In this document: positions 25,492-34,238 of the stretch, in pieces
How the letters are laid out: every line of letters begins with the position of its first letter
Position numbering within the stretch: position 1 is the stretch's first letter
NCBI RefSeq assembly: GCF_000687145.1
Contig: NZ_JMFG01000020.1
Coordinates: 90,001-146,712, forward strand
DNA length: 56,712 bases
Direction: 5' to 3'
Source of the DNA: Thermoanaerobaculum aquaticum
GTDB taxonomy: Bacteria; Acidobacteriota; Thermoanaerobaculia; Thermoanaerobaculales; Thermoanaerobaculaceae
Program-made: the position numbers and the translations under genes
Notes under the pieces: model-generated
Databases searched by the model: none
What the model was told of the DNA's origin: nothing
The model's input: only the letters and a program-made list of their open reading frames with translations

Positions 25492-28400
25492 TTACGCCAT
25501 CTGGCGTTGGGCCAGGAGGGCGAACTTGCCGCCCTTGGCCATGAGCTCCTGGAAGCTGCCCTCTTCAATGATTTTCCCGCCTTCCAGGTAGCAAATGCGG
25601 TCGGCGTTGATGATGGTGGAAAGCCGGTGGGCAATGACGATGCGTGTGGCTTGCAGTTTTTCGATGCTTTCCATGACCACCGCTTGCGAGCGGTTGTCCA
25701 GGGCCGAGGTTGCTTCGTCAAAAATCATGATCCTCGGCTTGCGCACCAAGGCCCGGGCAATGAGCACCTTTTGCCTCTGCCCGCCGGAAAACCCACCGCC
25801 GCCCTCAGAAATGTAGGTGTGCATGCCCATGGGCATTTGCGAAATATCCTCCGCAAGCCCAGCCAAGGCGGCGGCCTCCCACGCGGCCTGTACCGGCAGC
25901 CCCGAGGAGCCCACGATGTTGCGGTAGATGTCAGTGGGCAAGAGGGTGGAGTTCTGCAGTACCACGCCAATTTGCTGCCGCACTTCCCGCAAATCCAGGG
26001 TTGCCAAATCCTGCCCGTCGTAGTACACCGCGCCCCGGGTGGGTGTTTCAAAGCCCAAAAGGATGCGCATGAGCGTGGATTTCCCGCAACCCGAAGCGCC
26101 CACAAAGGCAATGAACTCGCCGGGCTTAATGTGAACCGAAAGGTCGTTGAGGATCCACGGGCCATCTTCGCTGTAGCGGAAGGAAACGTGGGACACTTGG
26201 ATTTCACCGCGAAGCTTCCCTGGATAAGCCCGCGCTTCGTCCAGCTCTGGCGGCGTGGTCACAATGGGTTTCAAGCGCTCGTAAATCGGTACAATGCGCA
26301 GCATGTCCAAAGACGCATCGCCCAAACCCTGCAGCGCAGCCACAAAGGCAGAAAAGGCGGCGTTAAAGGCAATGAAATCACCGGTGGTAATAGAAGGGGG
26401 CTGGCCCTTAGCCAGGGCTGCTTCCTGAATTTTCCACAGCACGTAGAATATGCCCAATGATGAAAGCACTGGAAAGCCCGACGTCAGGACTTGAATGGCG
26501 TTTTTGATTTGGCCGATGCGGAACAAAAGCCGACGCTGCTGAGCGTACGCTTTAGCCCACGTTTTAAAAGCGTGGTTTTCGGCGCCAGCCACCCTGATTT
26601 TTGGCACACCAGTAATGAACTGCAGCACCATGCCGGTAATGGTTCCGCGCAACCCCATCTCCTGCCGTTCCTGGCGCAAGCGTAGGTAGTTGGCGGTGGT
26701 GGTGGCCGCAACGTACAAGAACGAAATGCCCATGCCGGCGGCGGCCAACAGCAAGCTGTATTTGGCCATCAAAAATACGTAAAAAATCGAGCTCAAAAAG
26801 CCCAGGATGGAGTTGATGCCGGCACCGGCCACCAGCGCACGGATCTTGTCCACCCCCTGGGCGCGATCTGCCAAGTCGCCGGCGGTGTACTGACGCAAAG
26901 CGTTGGAGGGCAAATTTAACAGGCGATCCCAAAGCGCCGCTTGGATGGAGTAATCCATCTTTCCCTGGATTCGCAAAATGGCAATGGCCTGACACACCTT
27001 AAAGGCGCTGGAAACCAACGCCCCCACCAAGAGGCCCACCACAAACTGCCACAAAAGCGCCCGGTCCGCTTGGGGAATGGCAGTGTCAAAAAGCCGGCCG
27101 GTGAAATAGGGAGGGATGGTGCCCAAGAGGCCCAGCCCCACCCCCATGGCCACCACCCATCGCACGTCCGGCTTCAAGCCCCGGAGGCCAAAGCGAATCA
27201 GGTCCCGGGCGGAAAGCGGGCCATCGGGGAAGGGACGGTAAAACACGTAGCCAAAGCCCGAAAGACGCTGAACCACAGCCTCGGTGACCAGGCCGCGCTC
27301 GCCGGTAGCCGGGTCCACGTACTCGTAAGCTTTGGCCCCCTTGGGCACCAGCGCCACCGGGCCTCCGCCCTCCTCCCACGCGCCCAAAATGGGGCCTTGG
27401 TCCCGGCGGTACCAGTCGTCCCTGAGAGCCACCTGCCGCACCTGAAAGCGGGAGGCCTTGGCCACGGCTTGTAAACGGGTGCGCAAATCGGCGCGTTTGT
27501 CCACCTCCGGGTGGTCGCGGACGCTCATCCCTAGGGCCTCGCCCACCAGCCGCACAGCGTCCAGCACCGGGTCGCGGCTGGGACCGGCCATGTGCCCCGC
27601 TTCTTCCTGCCCCTCGGCCATGACCCCGGCAATTTCCCGCTCCGCCTCTTCCCCAGCAGCGCGCGCGTGCTCGGCTTTCACCCGCAAGCGGTGCAGCTCA
27701 TCCACAAGCCCCAAGCGCTTGTTGATGAACTCGCAGCGGCACACGATTTCGTGGAAGCTGGCCAGACCTGCCCAAAAAGCCGGCGTGGCTATGGCCTCAG
27801 CCGTGGCATGGACCCGCACCACCGTGGCCTGGTCGGCGGGGTTAGCGGCAATCATCCAGGTATCGGTGGCCAAAGGGAAAACCGCCCGCAATCGGCTCAG
27901 CTGCTCCAAAAGATCCCCGGCTTGGGCGCGCGCCTGCTGAAGCGGCTCCCACCCCACAAACAGCAGCTCGCCAGCTACAACTTCGAGCCAGCTCACCTCC
28001 CGCCCACCGCGCAGGCACCCACCGTTGGGCACCTCCACCGATGCCCCTGCGGTGGCCACCACCGTGGGCGGAGGTCCGCCACCAAGGGAAGCGGCAAAAG
28101 CCGAAGCAACAGTTTGAACCCATGCGTCCACCAAAGCCGCCAGCTCTTGCCGGAAGCGCTCCTGCTTGGCGAACACCTTCAGCTGGCTCAAGGCGACCTC
28201 GATAACCTTGGTCCCGCCCTTGCCCACCGCCAAGATGCCGGCTCCCAGGCCAAAGCGCTTGAAATCCATGCCGAAAATGAGGTTGCCGGGACCCAGCGTG
28301 CAAAAGTGCGCCCGCGCCCCCTGCGGTTCGCCGCGATCGTCCAAGGGCACGGTAAACAGCACCACTTGCCCCTCGCTCACGTACCAAGCGGTTGTTTCGT

Positions 28401-28920
28401 CGCCAATAACCCAGGGGGTGTTGCCGCTCACCTGCCGGGTTTGGCCCCATTGGGCCAGCGCTTCGCTTAAGGTCGCGGACAGCTCCACCGAAGGCTGGTA
28501 CGCGGGGGGTGGGGGAGCCAGAGGAGCCGCAGAAGGCGGTGCCGGAGGCGCTGGCGCAGCCGTGGGCACCTCCAGCCTCACCGTGGCCTCCTGCTCCTCC
28601 TCGGCTCCCAAGTGAAAAACGAAAACCGTAGCCCCCAGGCGGAAGCTTTCGCCGTTCTGAAGCTGGTGTTCGGCGACCCTTCTTCCCCCCACCCAAACGC
28701 CGTTGGCCGAGCCTAAATCAGCCAAAAGCCAGGTCCCATCCACCAGCTTGAGCTCGGCGTGCCGCCGGGACATGGCTTTGTCCTGAACCGCCAATTGGCA
28801 ATCCGGGGAACGCCCCAAAACGAAAGACACAGCCTCCAACGGGATGGCCTTTCCCACCAGTGCCGAATCCGGCGACTCGCTGATCTTCACGAAGGCGGGG
28901 CGGGGAGGTTTGCTGGCCAT
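25492..28920 (-). CDS. NHLM-type ABC transporter (ABC2) with N-terminal FHA domain
   Basis: 1142 residues. Residues about 10-105 form an FHA domain (VLGRSPDCQL, SRRHAEL, DLGSANGVWVGG), the phosphothreonine-binding fold. A Pro/Ala-rich linker carries EATVRLEVP (T113). The central part matches the second ABC protein of NHLM bacteriocin systems, with a cNMP-like fold region and no peptidase. A six-helix transmembrane domain covers roughly 570-870. The nucleotide-binding domain has FVGASGCGKST, FSGGQRQKVLIARAL and IMIFDEATSALD. Last gene of the lanthipeptide operon; its start overlaps the stop of the C39 exporter. It probably partners that exporter. The FHA fusion is the unusual part. Confidence 0.9.
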   Translation of the reverse strand: MASKPPRPAFVKISESPDSALVGKAIPLEAVSFVLGRSPDCQLAVQDKAMSRRHAELKLVDGTWLLADLGSANGVWVGGRRVAEHQLQNGESFRLGATVFVFHLGAEEEQEATVRLEVPTAAPAPPAPPSAAPLAPPPPAYQPSVELSATLSEALAQWGQTRQVSGNTPWVIGDETTAWYVSEGQVVLFTVPLDDRGEPQGARAHFCTLGPGNLIFGMDFKRFGLGAGILAVGKGGTKVIEVALSQLKVFAKQERFRQELAALVDAWVQTVASAFAASLGGGPPPTVVATAGASVEVPNGGCLRGGREVSWLEVVAGELLFVGWEPLQQARAQAGDLLEQLSRLRAVFPLATDTWMIAANPADQATVVRVHATAEAIATPAFWAGLASFHEIVCRCEFINKRLGLVDELHRLRVKAEHARAAGEEAEREIAGVMAEGQEEAGHMAGPSRDPVLDAVRLVGEALGMSVRDHPEVDKRADLRTRLQAVAKASRFQVRQVALRDDWYRRDQGPILGAWEEGGGPVALVPKGAKAYEYVDPATGERGLVTEAVVQRLSGFGYVFYRPFPDGPLSARDLIRFGLRGLKPDVRWVVAMGVGLGLLGTIPPYFTGRLFDTAIPQADRALLWQFVVGLLVGALVSSAFKVCQAIAILRIQGKMDYSIQAALWDRLLNLPSNALRQYTAGDLADRAQGVDKIRALVAGAGINSILGFLSSIFYVFLMAKYSLLLAAAGMGISFLYVAATTTANYLRLRQERQEMGLRGTITGMVLQFITGVPKIRVAGAENHAFKTWAKAYAQQRRLLFRIGQIKNAIQVLTSGFPVLSSLGIFYVLWKIQEAALAKGQPPSITTGDFIAFNAAFSAFVAALQGLGDASLDMLRIVPIYERLKPIVTTPPELDEARAYPGKLRGEIQVSHVSFRYSEDGPWILNDLSVHIKPGEFIAFVGASGCGKSTLMRILLGFETPTRGAVYYDGQDLATLDLREVRQQIGVVLQNSTLLPTDIYRNIVGSSGLPVQAAWEAAALAGLAEDISQMPMGMHTYISEGGGGFSGGQRQKVLIARALVRKPRIMIFDEATSALDNRSQAVVMESIEKLQATRIVIAHRLSTIINADRICYLEGGKIIEEGSFQELMAKGGKFALLAQRQMA

Positions 28921-31130
28921 CAGTGCTTGATGAGCTCGGCGTACAAGCCGGGCTGGTCCTTAAGCTCGTCGTGGGTGCCGCGCTGAACGATCTTTCCTCG
29001 CTCCATGACGATGATTTCGTCGGCGTCGCGAATGGTGGAAAGCCGGTGAGCAATGATCACGCAGGTGCACCCCCGCCGCCGCACCGCTTCGTCCACCCAC
29101 AGCTCGGTGGCCGGGTCCAAAGCTGACGTAGCCTCGTCCAAAACCAAAATCGTGGGGTCCCCGACCAGGGCCCGGGCAATTTCCAGCCGCTGCCTTTGCC
29201 CTCCGGAAAAGTTGCGGCCCCCCTCTTCCACCCGGGCGTCGTACTTGTCGTTGCGGGCTTGGATGTCGTCGTCAATGGCGGCGTCCCGACACGCTTTGGT
29301 TACCGCCGCCCGCGGTAGGGTGCTGTCCCACATGGTGACGTTTTCGTAAACCGTGCCGCCAAAAAGGAAGATGTCCTGATCCACGAAGGCCAAAGAGTTG
29401 CGCACCAGCTCCGGGGGGAGCTTTTCCACCGGCACCCCATCGAAGAGAATTTGCCCTGACCAAGGTTTGTAAAGCCCTGCCAATAGCTTCGAGATCGTGG
29501 ACTTGCCGCTACCGCTGCGTCCCACGATGGCAACCCGTCTCCCTGGGCGAACTTTCAAATTGAAGTTTTCGATAAGCGGCGGGTCCAGGGGGCTGTAGCC
29601 AAAGGTGACGTCGCGAAGCTCCACCTCCCCAGCCAGCTTGGGAACTTCGGCAGCTTTCACTTCCCCCGAAGGCCGCCCAACCCGGCGGTACTGCTCGTCC
29701 TGGGGAAAGCGCAGCACGTCGTCCAGGCGGTTCATGTCGGCTTCCAGCTCCTGTACTGCCGCACCAAACCCCACCAGGGTGGATAGCGGCTTGTTAAAGG
29801 AAGCCATGAGGCTTTGGTACGCCACCAGCATGCCCACGGTCATGCCCCCGTCCATCACCTTCATGGAGCCCAAAAGGAGGATCATCGCGGTGGTGAGGTT
29901 AGAAACCAAAGGCGGAACCGCGTTCAAAAGCTGGGACAGCGTGTCCAGTTCCTGTTGGGAGCGGAGGGCCTTGGCCTGGTACCCGGCCCACCGCGCAAAA
30001 AACTCCGATTCGGCTCCTGTAGCCTTGATGGTTTCCATGAGCTGCAGGCCGTTCATGGCGGTCCCCATGAGCTTGCCGTAGTCCTGCTGCATGCGTCGAG
30101 AGGCATCCACCCGACGGCGGGCCACAAGTTTCATCCCGATTACGTTTGCAAGCCCCAAGAAAATGCAAAGCAACGTAAGGGGAACGTCGTAAAGCATCAT
30201 GAGCACCGCGTAAAAAACCACCAAGATCGAATCAATGACCGTGGTGGTAAGCTTTCCCGAAATCATTTCCGCTACTTTGTCGTTAATTTGCAAACGGGAG
30301 CCGATTTCTCCAGCGTACCTTTGTGCAAAATAGGAAACCGGCAAACGCAAGATATGGTTGAAAAATCCTGTGGAGTTTGATAGGGCAATTTTGGTCTCAA
30401 GCCGCAAGAGGTAGTACTCCTGCAGGTAGGTAAGGCCCATGCGCAAAAGTGCAGTCAAAAGCATGCCGATTAAAAGCGGGGTGACGATGGACTGTCTGCC
30501 GCCTACCAGGTAGTCGTCAATAAACACTCGGGAAAACGTGGGTATCACCAAACCCGGAACCACCAAGAAAAGCCCACACAAAAGCACAAACAAAATGGCT
30601 TCTTCCGAGCCCTCCAAACGCCGGCGGAAAGCCGCTGCCATGCTGGGCTTTTCACCGGCTTCCCGAAATTCCGGTCCCTTTTCAAAGGTCAGCACCACGC
30701 CGGAAAACGAGGCGTCCAGCTCTTCCAGCGTCACCACCCGCGGTCCCGAAGCGGGATCGTTAAGGTACACCTTGCCGCCTTTGAACCCCTCCAGCACCAA
30801 GAAGTGGTTCATGTTCCAAAACAGGATCACCGGCAGCGGCAGGTCGTAAAGCTTGTCGATGTTCTCGTATTTAAAGCCCTTGGCCACCAGGCCGTACTTG
30901 CGGGCGGCGCGCAGGACGTTGGACGCTTTGGACCCATCCCGGGAAACCCCGCACTCCACCCGCAGCTCTTCCAGCGGCACGATCCGCCCGTGGTAGCCCA
31001 GGATGATGGCCAGAGCTGCCGCCCCGCACTCCACCGCCTCCATTTGCAGAACGGTGGGGGTCCTCACCCGCTTGTTGGGCGGCGGGGGCAGTGGCGCGCT
31101 TTGCGGTGTTTCCTGCGCTGCAGTAGCCAT
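28920..31130 (-). CDS. NHLM-type peptidase/permease/ATPase exporter (C39 PCAT, ABC1)
   Basis: 736 residues. The N-terminal C39 peptidase domain carries the catalytic triad C35 (QMEAVECGAAAL), H109 (NMNHFLVLEG) and D125 (YLNDPASG). It cuts leader peptides after a double glycine, as present in the precursor at 39955-40293. A transmembrane domain follows (about 165-450), then a nucleotide-binding domain with IVGRSGSGKSTISK, FSGGQRQRLEIARAL and ILVLDEATSALDP. ATG 31130 was chosen because it lies 7 nt after the HlyD stop; the longer frame to 31184 would overlap HlyD. It matures and exports the lanthipeptide across the inner membrane. Confidence 0.95.
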   Translation of the reverse strand: MATAAQETPQSAPLPPPPNKRVRTPTVLQMEAVECGAAALAIILGYHGRIVPLEELRVECGVSRDGSKASNVLRAARKYGLVAKGFKYENIDKLYDLPLPVILFWNMNHFLVLEGFKGGKVYLNDPASGPRVVTLEELDASFSGVVLTFEKGPEFREAGEKPSMAAAFRRRLEGSEEAILFVLLCGLFLVVPGLVIPTFSRVFIDDYLVGGRQSIVTPLLIGMLLTALLRMGLTYLQEYYLLRLETKIALSNSTGFFNHILRLPVSYFAQRYAGEIGSRLQINDKVAEMISGKLTTTVIDSILVVFYAVLMMLYDVPLTLLCIFLGLANVIGMKLVARRRVDASRRMQQDYGKLMGTAMNGLQLMETIKATGAESEFFARWAGYQAKALRSQQELDTLSQLLNAVPPLVSNLTTAMILLLGSMKVMDGGMTVGMLVAYQSLMASFNKPLSTLVGFGAAVQELEADMNRLDDVLRFPQDEQYRRVGRPSGEVKAAEVPKLAGEVELRDVTFGYSPLDPPLIENFNLKVRPGRRVAIVGRSGSGKSTISKLLAGLYKPWSGQILFDGVPVEKLPPELVRNSLAFVDQDIFLFGGTVYENVTMWDSTLPRAAVTKACRDAAIDDDIQARNDKYDARVEEGGRNFSGGQRQRLEIARALVGDPTILVLDEATSALDPATELWVDEAVRRRGCTCVIIAHRLSTIRDADEIIVMERGKIVQRGTHDELKDQPGLYAELIKH

Positions 31131-31137
31131 AGACAAC

Positions 31138-32280
31138 CTACCCGGCACCGGTGGCCCGCTTGACCAGCGGGATGATGTAGGCAATGGGGCGTTTGGTTTC
31201 CACCACTACTGAGCCCTGGCACAGGGTTCCAGGGAAGACCTTCAGAGGCGGGCCCTTGCCCGAGGTCCAGCGGAAGCCGGAAGGGGCATCAGGTTGCGGG
31301 ACGAGCTCCACGGTTACGCGAATAGGGGTGGCCCGACCCGCAAGCTCCTGGGCCAGCTGTTCGTTGCGGAGGATGCGCTTTAAGGCCTCGGGGGTCAGGG
31401 GAAACTCGGAAAGCTCTTCCACCTTCCCCACGATGTAGCCGTACTCCTCGGGGCGCACGGTGGAGGGGGAAACGTTGGCCGGCATCCCCGGGGCAATCTT
31501 CTTCCCTTCCGCCGCCGGCACGAAGAGCACAGCCTTCAAGGGTTGCGAGGGGTCTTCCAAAGTCACCAGCCGTGTCCCGGGCTGCACGAGATCCCCCACG
31601 TTGGTGGTCACCTCCAAAACCCGACCGTTGTAGGGGCTTTTCACCACCAGCTGGGCCAGCTGGGCTTCCAGCTCCTTGAGCCTGGCCCGCACCTGCTCAA
31701 TTTGCACGCTGCGACCCGCGGAAGAGGCCCGCAAGTTGGCAATGCTTTCCTCGGTAGCGGTGAGCTCGGCTTGGGTTTGCAAAAGCTGCGAGCCAGTCAG
31801 AAGCCCCCGCTCCACCAGCTTGCGCTGGCTTTCGATTTTTTTTCGCAGCTCCGCAGCTCGCGTTTGGTAACGAGCTAACAGCTGCGATTGCGCCACCGCT
31901 TGCTCAGCTCCATGCCCGGAAATCGCGGCCAGCTCTTCCTTGGTGTTTTCGTAGCGCACCCGCAGTTCGGGCTGATCCAAACGCAGCACCACGTCCCCGG
32001 AGGCCACCATTTGCCCCGGTTCCACTTCCACCGCAAGCACGTGCCCAGCCAGCGTGGAGGTAATCTCGAAAACCGAGCCGCCGCGCATGAGGATGCCCTT
32101 GCCGTTTACCTTCACAGCAATGCTGCCGATGATGCCCCACACGATGGCCGCCACGATGGCAAACCCCAATCCCCCCAAGGCCAGCCACCCAGCCGGCGAC
32201 GTGACCTGCATGAGCTCGTCCAGCCGTTCGGGAGACGAGAGCCTTTCGAGCGCTTTTTTGCGGAAGAGGTTGGAGGCCAT
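31138..32280 (-). CDS. HlyD-family membrane fusion protein (NHLM secretion adaptor)
   Basis: 380 residues. One transmembrane helix (about 32-58, LALGGLGFAIVAAIVWGIIG) is followed by a lipoyl/barrel-sandwich half (GHVLAVEVEPGQMVASGDVVLRLD). A coiled-coil hairpin (about 105-205) and the second lipoyl half (VKSPYNGRVLEVTTNVGDLVQPG) come next. It would link the inner-membrane exporters (genes on the 3' side) to a TolC protein (genes on the 5' side). It starts 3 nt after the preceding TolC stop. Confidence 0.94.
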   Translation of the reverse strand: MASNLFRKKALERLSSPERLDELMQVTSPAGWLALGGLGFAIVAAIVWGIIGSIAVKVNGKGILMRGGSVFEITSTLAGHVLAVEVEPGQMVASGDVVLRLDQPELRVRYENTKEELAAISGHGAEQAVAQSQLLARYQTRAAELRKKIESQRKLVERGLLTGSQLLQTQAELTATEESIANLRASSAGRSVQIEQVRARLKELEAQLAQLVVKSPYNGRVLEVTTNVGDLVQPGTRLVTLEDPSQPLKAVLFVPAAEGKKIAPGMPANVSPSTVRPEEYGYIVGKVEELSEFPLTPEALKRILRNEQLAQELAGRATPIRVTVELVPQPDAPSGFRWTSGKGPPLKVFPGTLCQGSVVVETKRPIAYIIPLVKRATGAG

Positions 32281-32283
32281 AAC

Positions 32284-34230
32284 CTAAAGCTCCCCCACCC
32301 GGACCTCTGTGCCTTGCACCTGGATCGGCAGGAGCTCACCCAGCTCGTACCGCAACTTCACCACGTCGGTGGCTAAGCTCAACTGGGCGTTCACCATGGC
32401 AATCTGCGCGGCAATCAGCGCTTCCTCGGTAACGATAAGGTCCACCATCCCCAGCTCACCGGCGCGGAAGAGCTCCTGCGCCGCTTCCAGGCTCTTGGCC
32501 GCCGCTTCCGCGCCCTGCACTCGTGCTAAAAACTCGGCCTTTCGCTCCCTCACCTTTGCTACCTGCTCGGTGGCCCGCAACCCAATGGTGCGCTCCAGGT
32601 CCCCCTGGCGGATGAGGGCTTGCCGTTCTAAAGCGCGAGCTGAGGCCAGACGTCCACGGGCAAAGCTGTTGGCAAAAGGCAAGGAAAAGTTTAAGGAAAG
32701 CACCGCCGAAGGTCCTGCAAAACCCTCACCAAAGGCCTTGGTAACCCCCGGCCACCAGCGGGTGGCGGCCATGGTTTTGGGGGTCTCGTGCAAACCGGTG
32801 TACCAAGCGGTGAAGGAGAGGTTCACCTCCCGGCGGAGGTCGGCCCGTGCTGCGTCTGCCAGGAAGCTAGCGGCTTTTGCGGCCAGCTTGGCGGCCGTTA
32901 CTTCCGGCCGGGCTGCCGCCAGCTCTTGCCTCACAAGCTTGGCTGCCAAGGCCTCAAGCTCTTGTTCTCCCGGGGGCTCGGGGAGAGCATCGGAAAGCTC
33001 GGGAAGGTTGCTGGGGTCAAAAGCAGAAAAGCCCATCGTGGACAAAAGCTCCACCCTGGCCCGCTGGTAGGCTTCCCGCGCCTGGGCGGCTTGCGCTTGC
33101 GCCTGAGCCAGCCGTGCTTGCAGCAGCACCGTATCCGCAGGGGCTATCTCGTCAGCCTCCACCAAAGCATTGGCGAGCTCGAAAAGCTTTTCCTCGCGGG
33201 TCACCGTTTCCTGAAAGAGCCGAAGACGTTCCCGCGCCGCCACAGCGTTGTAGTAAGCCACCCAGGTACTGAGCGCGGTGCGCTGGAGGGTGGCTCCTTC
33301 GCTATAGGCGCTGGCTTCCGCCTGTGCCTGGGCTGCCCTTTCTGCACTTTGCGCGGAAATGTAACCCCCACCACGGCCGAGGGGGATGTCCAGTTGAAAG
33401 CCCATGCGGGAGGTGTAGGAAGCCAAAACCCCCTTGCCGCCAAAGGAAGGATCCAAAGGCTTGCCCCGCCAGGTGTCGCGCACAGCTTCGATCTGGACTT
33501 GTGGCGCCAACTGAATCCCGTTGCGGTACAACTTGGTAAGACCAAAGGAATACGCAAGCGTGTCGCGATCCTCAATGGTGGGGGCCACGCCCTGCTGGCG
33601 CAAGATTTGCCGGCTTACGTAAGCCACCAAGCGGGCGGTGGCGAGATAGGTTTCCAGCTGCCGGCGCCAGGCGTCCCGTACCGCTTGCACGGCCTCCGGA
33701 AGACCGGCGTCTTCATAGCCGCGGAGGAGGGCTTCCAGGTCAATAAACACCGTGTTGGGCACGCAGTGGACTTCGGTCACCGTTGTGCCAATGGTGATGG
33801 TGGTTTCAATGCACTCAGGAAGCGGCCCCAATTCTCCAGAATCCAGTTGCTGTTGGATCCCTTGCGCCAACGCTTCAAAGGCGTTGGCCACCCCCCGCAA
33901 AATCCTCCGCCGGACCAGCTCGTTCTTGTAAAGGCCGCTGGCAAGCGGTAACGTGTCCCGGGAAAAAGACCCGTCAAAGGTAAACACCTCATCAAAGGCC
34001 CCTTGCTGCAAGCGCCAGCTCCCAAGGTTGAACGCTTTAGTGGCCCGGGCTTGGGCCACTGCCGGATCGTGGGTCAAAGCCAGCGTCAGGGCTTGCTGCA
34101 ATCCCAAAGACCCACCGCTGGCCGTAGGGGGCACCCAAGGTTGGCTGGAGGGAGAGGCAAAAAGCCAGGGGCTCGAAAGCCAACTCAGCATTGCAACGGC
34201 TAGGCCCAAAAAACCTGGTTGCCGCCTCAT
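32284..34230 (-). CDS. TolC-family outer-membrane factor, second copy
   Basis: 648 residues with a signal peptide, then two outer-membrane-efflux repeats rich in Ala/Glu/Gln helices; IPLGRGGGYIS and VLSLNFSLPFANSFARG are matching beta-strand regions of the two halves. ATG 34230 follows AGGTGG and lies 8 nt after the first copy's stop; the longer frame to 34266 would overlap it. It is clearly similar in layout to the neighbouring TolC protein (shared IPLGRG, EADEI, ALVEADEIAPAD-type motifs), so the pair looks like a tandem duplication that has diverged. Confidence 0.9.
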   Translation of the reverse strand: MRRQPGFLGLAVAMLSWLSSPWLFASPSSQPWVPPTASGGSLGLQQALTLALTHDPAVAQARATKAFNLGSWRLQQGAFDEVFTFDGSFSRDTLPLASGLYKNELVRRRILRGVANAFEALAQGIQQQLDSGELGPLPECIETTITIGTTVTEVHCVPNTVFIDLEALLRGYEDAGLPEAVQAVRDAWRRQLETYLATARLVAYVSRQILRQQGVAPTIEDRDTLAYSFGLTKLYRNGIQLAPQVQIEAVRDTWRGKPLDPSFGGKGVLASYTSRMGFQLDIPLGRGGGYISAQSAERAAQAQAEASAYSEGATLQRTALSTWVAYYNAVAARERLRLFQETVTREEKLFELANALVEADEIAPADTVLLQARLAQAQAQAAQAREAYQRARVELLSTMGFSAFDPSNLPELSDALPEPPGEQELEALAAKLVRQELAAARPEVTAAKLAAKAASFLADAARADLRREVNLSFTAWYTGLHETPKTMAATRWWPGVTKAFGEGFAGPSAVLSLNFSLPFANSFARGRLASARALERQALIRQGDLERTIGLRATEQVAKVRERKAEFLARVQGAEAAAKSLEAAQELFRAGELGMVDLIVTEEALIAAQIAMVNAQLSLATDVVKLRYELGELLPIQVQGTEVRVGEL

Positions 34231-34238
34231 GGTCCACC

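Noticed and set aside
25222-26460. 412-codon open frame on the plus strand
   Set aside because: Most of it is antisense to the ATP-binding part of the FHA-exporter, and the rest runs through the gap without coding signals.
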